From positions 417,107-481,106 of the forward strand of contig NZ_JASHKA010000002.1 in the NCBI RefSeq assembly GCF_030732845.1: 64,000 nucleotides of DNA, in the 5' to 3' direction. Within the stretch, counting starts at the first letter, position 1. Every line of letters begins with the position of its first letter. Shown piece after piece: positions 60,501-64,000 of this stretch. Below the pieces are notes generated by a model. The model did no database searches. It was not told where the DNA came from and was given only the letters and a program-made list of their open reading frames with translations. The stretch is from Roseibium sp. MMSF_3544 (lineage in GTDB: Bacteria; Pseudomonadota; Alphaproteobacteria; Rhizobiales; Stappiaceae). A program made the translations under genes and the position numbers.

Positions 60501-61355
60501 GGACGGCTCAGCGAACGTCAGTTCAATGAAGACTATGCAAACGGTGTTCCGGACGGGACGTTTATTAATCCGATATTTGACGGGTCCGGAAACGTTGTCG
60601 GAACCGATTTCGATCGCAAGGAAGCACTGACTGGAGGTTCGGCTGCAACCTATACGATCGAAAACGTGAACGCAGGCGATCTTCTGTCCCTGGATTACTA
60701 TTTCCTGACCGACGATCTCGAGCAGGGAGACACGGCCTATGTCGTTGCCAATGGTGTTCTCCTGGGAAGCATCAACAGCATGGATCCCGATCTTACGATC
60801 CAGGGGACGGGTGATCCCGCGATTGGCTTTACCGGCTGGGTCAATGATTTTCCGGTTGCGATCACAGAAGCAATGCTCGGCGGACCGTCGGGCGATCTGA
60901 CCCTAAAGTTTGCCGTTGTGAGTGTCTTCGACGACAACGCGCCGACCGCTCTGTTCATCGATGACATATCCATCACGCCCAAGATCCTGGGGACGACAGG
61001 TGACGATACGCTCGAGGGAGGTATCGAGAACGAATTTATCTGCGGTCTGGAGGGCAATGACACGATCAACGGCGGGCTGGGAAATGATATCCTGGAAGGC
61101 GGCAGCGGCAGCGATACCTTTGTCTTCGCTTCTGGTGACGGGGTCGACACCATCCAGGATTTTGAGCAAGGCATCGACACGATCGACCTCGCCGCTTTTG
61201 GGTTTGCAGATATCGGAGCGGCGCTTGCAGCTGGCGTGACCGCGGACCTGGATGATGACGGGACCAGCACCGTCATCGACTTTGGGAACGGTCAAACGAT
61301 CCGCTTGGCTGGTTTCACGGGCGTTCTTGGCGGCGACGATTTCAACTTTATGTAG
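51549..61355 (+). CDS. Giant RTX / cadherin-like repeat protein with type I secretion C-terminus
   Basis: 3268 residues, strongly acidic. No N-terminal signal peptide. Order: degenerate RTX-like nonapeptides (35-110; GSGNDVIIAPWGDNTIDAG), tandem-95/VCBS Ig-like domains (about 175-405; QEDGTLTASGKLEVSDLDTD), an SdrD-B-like calcium domain (about 412-480; DTNGNGVLDDGE) followed by a helical stretch, RTX blocks at about 705-760, 1028-1065 and 1165-1195 (GGEGDDILDGG), and thirteen ~101-residue cadherin-like repeats (1260-2567). Then three CA-like domains (to about 2885), a beta-rich domain (about 2890-3140), a last RTX block (GLEGNDTINGGLGNDILEGG) and a C-terminal tail ending DDFNFM, typical of type I secretion targets. 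Probably a calcium-stiffened surface adhesin or matrix protein. ATG 51549 follows GGGGAGGGG. No HlyB/HlyD/TolC genes are nearby. Confidence 0.92.
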   Translation: MRNWFGGDFYFCFPSHSAANTSHKNKLIVGSGLNVETGSGNDVIIAPWGDNTIDAGDGNNRIVTGRGDDIVSSGNGRDVIATGRGDDTVNAGGGRNTVNLGAGDDTAIHVVSDGGFSWYQGGRGFDTLQIVLSVEETRDDRILAEIARLFANLDAGKIKKFKSEVLGLDIRRFEDVQIIAPVVASDDFLTADEDTPLTLDVLANDADLLGDAGDLQSDRDALTITRLFDVNSSEGLEVSALAERLEITEDGKSVAFNPAGLFDFLKAGQAATLSFSYEIIDDQGFLDTATTTVTVLGVNDAAQISGSETGLVQEDGTLTASGKLEVSDLDTDEGRVEAQTDTAGSYGTFSIQEDGSWTYQLDNANPAVQDLAAGATLSESFAVTSIDGTATTSVTITIDGQNDIETGRAVDGYIAGATVFADTNGNGVLDDGEASATTDINGEYTLNGGSGDLVLFGGTDISTGLVFQGTLRAPEGSSVLTPLTTLIMAFAEQANPGSPDFTEAEADLKAALGLPDLDLTSVDPVQLAASDDAEGVDLLAAQVKVQNTVVQVAAIVDGASGGSLGESASIQSAFEGLALALSEPGSSLENETTIESVISNTAENAADDPIDVAQDVVDTASSLVAQGNTEIEAVEFIEGTTDPGEALTQITQVAIVAQGEAAQELESSADAGAVSQGLENLNNGFGDAVDEASDQVGDVDGSSTGNFVGTEIDDTFEGDAGNNTIIGLGGNDTLTGNLGNDVIIGGEGDDILDGGGNVAPEDGANDADTIVVGAGNNTVLVSPGDDVIDVTGSTSTTFDYTGAPLDLDLGITISDGTGAVLKGVVGSSDTFGTDTIQGIGSLDIDSGFLAFRLGDFNNEITFDIDNPDLALTIEAGSGDDEIVVDNGFVSAVYSGLELQQVPRPGINYTSNDGARVSGTVTGAEFGTDTLTNVARIIGSDADDIFNGGTGNEIFVPLAGTDLIVGGSGFDAVIFNFEGIGAVDVDLAVASENAFGFAARGTVDEPASLFFNHTLTGIEQITGSFENDTIRGSAANETLLGDAGNDLLNGREGNDILDGGEGDDDLILGGGEIDTALASLGDDTIDVTGTTRSVFDYRVSPDGNQLAVVLGDAASTIDKDQFGFDTILGIETLNAASDSLVFQLGAGQDAFENNLTSAIAVEVDAGAGDDDVTTGLGDDTIEGGAGDDDLDAGDGIDVAVFSGVRSDYDISALGQVLTITDLRPNAPDGTDTVTNVEILRFADGDVATSTFFPSDVGPVSDADSTADAVAENAGEGAAVGIVASATDANLTDTVSYTVDDARFTIDGDGTVRVATGASFDAEAEGSITIVVTANSTDGSSSQETFTIDVTDVDEFDVTPVSDTDITTNSLAENAGEGAAVGILASATDADITDTVSYSVDDARFSVDADGTVRVATGATFDAETEGSIAIAVTANSTDGSSSQETFTIDVSDFDEFDITPVSDTDATANSVVENAGVGTTIGIIASATDADITDTVSYTVDDARFTVDADGTVRVATGASFDAETEGSIAIVVTANSTDGSSSQETFTIDVTDFDEFDITPVSDTDIAANSVAENAGEATAVGIVASATDPDITDTVSYSVDDARFTIDGDGTVRVANGASFDAETEGSINIVVTATSTDNSTSDETFTIDVTDFDEFDITPVSDTDVAANSVAENAGEGTTVGIVASATDADVTDTVSYTVDDARFTVDGNGIVRVATGATFDAETEGSIAIVVTANSTDGSSSQETFTIDVTDFDEFDITPVSDTDIATNSVAENAGEGAAVGVTAQANDLDVTDTVTYSTSTPGFDVDPITGVVTLAAGANLDAETSPTVDVVVVATSTDGSSSQQTFTIAVTDVSESVVSAVSDADSTADAVAENAGEGTAVGVTAFASDADAGDTVTYSTSTPGFDVDPNTGVVTLASDANLDAETAPTVDVVVVATSSDGSSSQETFTIDVTDFDEFDITPVSDTNASANAVAEDAGEGTTIGIVASAADADITDTVSYTVDDARFTVDGDGTVRVATGAAFDAETEGSIDIVVTATSTDNSTSSETFTIDVTDVDEDDVGAVTDTDVAANAVAENSGVGTAVGIVASANDPDITDTVSYTVDDVRFTVDGDGTVRVASGAAFDAETESSIDIVVTATSTDNSTSDETFTIDVTDVDEADVGAVTDTDSTANSVAEDAGESTAVGILASATDADITDTVSYTVDDARFTVDTDGTVRVANGASFDAETEASIDIVVTATSTDNSTSDETFTIDVTDVDEDDVGAVTDTDAAANSVAEDAGEGTAVGIVASATDPDITDTVSYTVDDARFTVDGDGTVRVASGVSFDAEAEGSIDIVVTARSTDNSTSSETFTIAVIGQNTASVGPVSDINGTQNRVNENAATGTLVGITALATDADAGDSVSYAVDDNRFTIDAFGIVRVATGADLDAEEGQTIDLEVTATSTDGSTSSRTFTIDITDLNEFDVGVVEDIDDTVNAVAEDATVGALVGVTASASDDDATDNTVTYTTSTPGFDVDLITGVVTLADAAALDTETSPTVDVVITATSSDGSTSEQTFTINVTDVNEAPTVALTNVVANIAEGADTSLPLKIADIVVSDDALGTNALSLSGADAGAFEIVGSELFLKANTLLNFESKNSFDVTVDVDDASLGSSPDDSASLTVTITDVNEAPAVSLSNVVTQLAENTDTTDAIKIADITVTDDALGQNDLLLLGLDDLGDYVAGFDANFFEIVNGELFLKAGVALDFETKSGFSIALDVDDASLGASPDDRELLTLALTDVNEAPTVTLQNTTTQLAQTNANTAGRIKVADIVVSDDALGTNDLTLAGLDAGLFEIDGTELFLSAGVPLNAATKPSFNVTVVVDDAELGDTAEDDTSLSISVVVPIPREFGFEGDLTGLNVYPGSVPADTVLSTLSFGGVTVEPTEGGKFLSVIADGGGTIAELTSFLGVTEEQLLEETPPVFDIYQFVAGPTPAEDTIQFVGRLSERQFNEDYANGVPDGTFINPIFDGSGNVVGTDFDRKEALTGGSAATYTIENVNAGDLLSLDYYFLTDDLEQGDTAYVVANGVLLGSINSMDPDLTIQGTGDPAIGFTGWVNDFPVAITEAMLGGPSGDLTLKFAVVSVFDDNAPTALFIDDISITPKILGTTGDDTLEGGIENEFICGLEGNDTINGGLGNDILEGGSGSDTFVFASGDGVDTIQDFEQGIDTIDLAAFGFADIGAALAAGVTADLDDDGTSTVIDFGNGQTIRLAGFTGVLGGDDFNFM
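55326..59270 (+). repeat. Thirteen-unit 303-bp tandem repeat array inside the giant RTX gene
   Basis: Unit starts (the GATACGGAT-like word) fall at 55326, 55629, 55932, 56235, 56538, 56841, 57147, 57453, 57756, 58059, 58362, 58665 and 58968. Spacing is 303 bp ten times and 306 bp twice. Two unit types alternate: type A with SYTVDDARFTVDGDGTVRV, and type B (units 6, 7, 13) with TYSTSTPGFDVD, which carries one extra codon in units 6 and 7. Two linker types define blocks: DEFDITP in the first half and DEDDVGA in the second. Units are very similar at the DNA level. Confidence 0.93.
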
Positions 61356-61657
61356 CGTGAGCCCCAGGCCGTACGAACGATCTTGCGATTAGTTAGGACG
61401 GCCTGATGCCGCTGATTTCTTGTCAATGTCACAGGACTGAAAGCCTGCGAGCAGGTGGTATGCGTCTGCCTCTCGGCGCCACTTTTCTTTCCAAGGTCTT
61501 TGTCGCACCGAACAGTTGCTGCTGCGCGCTTTTCAGATTGGGAAAAGGCCCGTAACCTGTTGCCGGGTCTTGGTGGATTGCCGCTGCTGCTGCTGGCGAG
61601 ACGCCACCTTACCTGTGCACGAACGTCGGGGTTGCGCAAAAAGCTGAGAGGATTTCA
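61356..61657. other. Intergenic region after the giant gene, with a weak stem-loop
   Basis: 302 nt. CAGGCCGT (61365-61372) and ACGGCCTG (61398-61405) can pair over a 25-nt loop just after the stop codon, without a uridine run; this is a weak terminator candidate. The rest should contain the permease promoter; no gene seen. Confidence 0.4.
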
Positions 61658-63004
61658 GTGCCCGCTGAAGAGACTGCGAAAATCGGGGTGTTTTCCGCGC
61701 TCTCGATCGGGATCGGCGGCATGGTCGGCGGCGGTATCTTCGCCGTCACGGGGCTCACGATCGAGCTGACCCGCGGCGCGGCACCGCTCGCCTTCGTTGT
61801 CGCCGGCATCGTGGCCCTGTTGACGAGTTATTCCTACCTGCGTCTGACGCTGACATATCCATGCGAAGGCGGCACCGTCGCTTTTCTGATCAAAGGGTTC
61901 GGGGAGGGGGTCTTTTCAGGTGCCCTCAACATTCTCCTGTCCCTGAGCTACACGGTTCTTCTCGCCGTCTATGCATACGCCTTCGGCAGCTACGCGAGCA
62001 TCCTGTTGCCGTTCGAGCATTCCCAATTCCTCACAAGGGCACTGGCAAGCGGACTTCTGGTCGCGCTTGTGGTCGTCAATCTGTTCGGAACGCAACTGGT
62101 CATCAGGTCGGAGAATTTCTTCAATGCCGGAAAGATGTGCCTCCTGCTTGTCTTCATCGCGGCCGGTCTGGCAATTCCGCTGGACTGGAGCCGGATGACG
62201 CCTTCTGAATATGTCCCGCCGATCGAACTCGTGGCCGGAGCGATGATTATCTTCTTGAACTATGAAGGGTTCGAGTTGATCGCCAATGCTGGGAAAGACA
62301 TCAAGGATCCAAAACGAACCCTGCCGATTGCCTATGTTGGCGGCGTTCTGATCACGATCCTGCTTTATGTGCTGATCACCATTGTGGTTCTGGGCCAGCT
62401 CGATTTCAAAGAGATCAAGGCCAACTCCGACAATGTTCTGTCCGTTGCCGCTCACAGCTTTCTCGGCCCCATCGGTGTGATCGTGACCGTCGCCGCCCTG
62501 CTGGCAACCACGTCAGCCATCAATGCGACCTTCTACGGTGCAGGACGATTGACCTATTCGATCGCAAAGTCTGGAGAGCTGCCCAAAGAACTGGACCGCA
62601 TGATCAGGGGACAGCCTCTGGAAGGTATGTTCCTGTTTGCCGTTGCTGCGCTCGTTCTGGTGATCTTCCTGCCGCTCAATGCGATTGCGACCATGGGCAG
62701 CGCCGGGTTTCTGCTGGTGTTCCTTGCCGTCAACTACGCCAATGTCAGATGTGCAAAAGAGACCGGGAGCCGGGCCTGGATTTCAATGCTTGGCATGGCC
62801 GCATGCGGCTTGGCACTGCTGGCGTTGTGTTGGCAGGTCTGGCGCGTAGAAACAACGCGTCCTCATCTGTTGATCCTGGTCGGCATGATTGCCGTCTCTT
62901 TCATCTTTGAGATCATCTACAGGAAAGTGGCAAATCGCGTGATTTCGCCGTCTGTGCATCGGGTCGATGGTCCTGAGCGCGGCGACATTCCTGATGCGCC
63001 GTAG
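61658..63004 (+). CDS. APC superfamily amino-acid/polyamine permease
   Basis: 448 residues with about 12 membrane helices. The first helix has the APC signature GIGGMVGGGIFAVTGL, and FLNYEGFELIANAGKDIKDPKRTLP is the conserved helix 6-loop region. GTG at 61658 has GAGAGGA 5 nt upstream. It is a secondary transporter of the inner membrane; substrate not predictable. It lies alone between two large secreted-protein genes. Confidence 0.9.
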   Translation: MPAEETAKIGVFSALSIGIGGMVGGGIFAVTGLTIELTRGAAPLAFVVAGIVALLTSYSYLRLTLTYPCEGGTVAFLIKGFGEGVFSGALNILLSLSYTVLLAVYAYAFGSYASILLPFEHSQFLTRALASGLLVALVVVNLFGTQLVIRSENFFNAGKMCLLLVFIAAGLAIPLDWSRMTPSEYVPPIELVAGAMIIFLNYEGFELIANAGKDIKDPKRTLPIAYVGGVLITILLYVLITIVVLGQLDFKEIKANSDNVLSVAAHSFLGPIGVIVTVAALLATTSAINATFYGAGRLTYSIAKSGELPKELDRMIRGQPLEGMFLFAVAALVLVIFLPLNAIATMGSAGFLLVFLAVNYANVRCAKETGSRAWISMLGMAACGLALLALCWQVWRVETTRPHLLILVGMIAVSFIFEIIYRKVANRVISPSVHRVDGPERGDIPDAP

Positions 63005-63049
63005 CGAGGGTAAGTGGTTTTCGCGTCACTTTGAACATTCGAGACGCAC

Positions 63050-63086
63050 AAAAAAGTGCGCCTCCCTTGCCGGGCAAGGAAGGCGC
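63050..63086 (-). terminator. Rho-independent terminator of the second large secreted protein gene
   Basis: On the minus strand a GC-rich inverted repeat (GCGCCTTCCTTGCC with its complement, 13 of 14 matching) is followed by CTTTTTT. It lies 6 nt after the stop codon of the gene at 63092. It may also stop plus-strand transcription from the permease. Confidence 0.85.
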
Positions 63087-63091
63087 AGGGA

Positions 63092-64000
63092 TCATACGAA
63101 CAATCCGCCGCCGATTTGTTCCGCATCAAGCTGCCGATCCAGAACCGTAAAGTCCGAGATGACCCCGTCAAAGTGATCGTTGGTCCAGCCGATTTCGCCC
63201 GATGGGCTGCTCCAGCCGTTCGCACCGATCATTAGGTATTCCTCGTTTTCAAGCCAGTCGGCCTCAAAGTCGTCCTCCCTGGCGACAGCGACACCGTCGA
63301 CGAAAAGAGCTGCGCCGTCGTCTCCGAATGTGAAAGCGAACTCGTGCTCTTTCCCGACTTCAAAGACGTCCTCGGCTTTTAGCCATTTTGAGCCGGTTTC
63401 ATCCTGGAAGCGAACCTTGATGTCGCCGTTCTTCGTTGCCCAGGCCGTCAGGTGGCCGCCATTTCCATAACCGCTGGCGTCCTTGGAAAAGAGGGCATCC
63501 GCCGAGCCACTGATCTTGTCGGCCTTGAACGAGAACGCGATTGTCCCTTCGGCAATTTCCATGTTTTCGGCATGGGCAATGGCGATCTGTCCGTCCCGGC
63601 TCCCGTCGAGCTCCAGGTCCCCCGCGATTGCAAAGACGGGAGCGGTCTCGCCGGGCAGGGGCAGGTCGTCGGCGCCGGGGAGATCGTCCGGCGGTGCGAT
63701 CTCGCCGCGATCTGTTCCCATCTCGATGGGCCTGATGGCCTCGTCGATATCTGCGATCGAGCGCACGATGCCGTAGGCGGGCTTGGCCGTTGTGGAGATG
63801 TCGGACAGGGTGACGAAGTCGCCATAGACGGTGATGGTGCCCAGGTCGTCGTTGTTGTGGGCTCCGCCGCCTCTGCCCTGGTCGGAATAGAGCGAGATCA
63901 GGGAATGATCGACAATGCCGTCGCCATTGGCATCGCCATAGGTGATGGACCTGACCTTGGTGGTGTGTCCCTCGATCAGGATGGTATCGCCTTCCTCGCG
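63092..64000 (-). CDS. C-terminal part of a large secreted-type protein with a LamG-like domain, N-terminus outside window
   Basis: 303 codons are visible and the frame remains open through the window edge. Upstream part: beta-rich with an EF-hand/dockerin-like calcium loop (DANGDGIVD). Last about 165 residues: a concanavalin/LamG-like jelly roll (GQIAIAHAENMEIAEGTI, AFSFKADKISGSADALFSK, HEFAFTFGDDGAALFVDGV, HFDGVISDFTVLDRQLD). No C-terminal RTX block is in the visible part. Such domains are common at the ends of large type I-secreted proteins of marine alphaproteobacteria and may bind glycans. Internal GTG starts are not used because homology-like sequence continues upstream. Confidence 0.8.
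   Translation of the reverse strand, partial: REEGDTILIEGHTTKVRSITYGDANGDGIVDHSLISLYSDQGRGGGAHNNDDLGTITVYGDFVTLSDISTTAKPAYGIVRSIADIDEAIRPIEMGTDRGEIAPPDDLPGADDLPLPGETAPVFAIAGDLELDGSRDGQIAIAHAENMEIAEGTIAFSFKADKISGSADALFSKDASGYGNGGHLTAWATKNGDIKVRFQDETGSKWLKAEDVFEVGKEHEFAFTFGDDGAALFVDGVAVAREDDFEADWLENEEYLMIGANGWSSPSGEIGWTNDHFDGVISDFTVLDRQLDAEQIGGGLFV

Noticed and set aside
61455..61769. 104-codon plus-strand frame overlapping the start of the amino-acid permease
   Set aside because: It overlaps the permease start in another frame, has a Leu/Arg/Ser-rich unlikely product and lacks a ribosome-binding site of its own.

Overview
The window is high-GC DNA with tightly packed operons, 4-nt ATGA start/stop overlaps, a Rhizobium-type rhamnose locus, and the block murA - DUF2948 - hisD - UPF0262 - low-Mr phosphatase - infA - maf - yacG. 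Together these point to an alphaproteobacterium. The long RTX proteins and many peptide/amide scavenging genes suggest a marine member of Hyphomicrobiales, perhaps Stappiaceae (Roseibium/Labrenzia). The family-level placement is inference only.

Layout: (1) 1-10.3 kb is a peptide/amide utilisation cluster: an M14-type deacylase (cut by the window edge), an M81 (MlrC-like) metallopeptidase, a LysR regulator, a complete five-gene Dpp/Opp ABC importer and an M20D amidohydrolase. (2) 10.5-20.4 kb is a second, separate importer operon on the minus strand, with a permease-ATPase fusion. It is followed by a DUF1028 protein, a GntR/FadR regulator, an M20 amidohydrolase and an M42 peptidase. A repeated palindrome, AATTATCATGATAAATT, marks the promoters of this second system. 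(3) 20.4-31.3 kb is a complete L-rhamnose catabolic locus: rhaA and the fused aldolase/dehydrogenase rhaD face a DeoR regulator, an ABC importer (rhaSTPQ), a mutarotase and a kinase. A 29-bp-arm inverted repeat lies in the divergent promoter. (4) 31.4-38.8 kb holds an RND efflux pair, a LysR regulator and a cyclic-nucleotide-binding/thioredoxin-reductase-like protein that lacks the CxxC. (5) 39-48.6 kb is conserved housekeeping: tRNA-Thr, murA, hisD, infA, maf, yacG, a 5'-nucleotidase and tRNA-Phe. (6) 48.6-51.5 kb is a poorly packed accessory stretch next to tRNA-Phe, with a BKACE (DUF849) protein and an orphan protein. (7) 51.5-64 kb encodes a 3268-residue RTX/cadherin-like protein with thirteen near-identical ~101-residue repeats, an APC amino-acid permease, and the end of a second large secreted-type protein.

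How it works together: regions 1 and 2 each pair an importer with several cytoplasmic amide/peptide hydrolases, so each looks like a self-contained uptake-and-cleave pathway with its own regulator. Both carry a stable RNA hairpin directly after the solute-binding-protein gene, which fits differential expression of binding protein over membrane parts. Region 3 converts rhamnose to lactaldehyde/lactate and dihydroxyacetone phosphate. The two proteins of region 7 carry type I secretion-like features, but no type I transporter lies in the window.

No CRISPR array, intact insertion sequence, rRNA gene or prophage was seen. The strongest candidates for something little described are the tandem-repeat giant protein, the two hydrolase/importer clusters with the shared palindromic operator, and the CxxC-less sensor-reductase.
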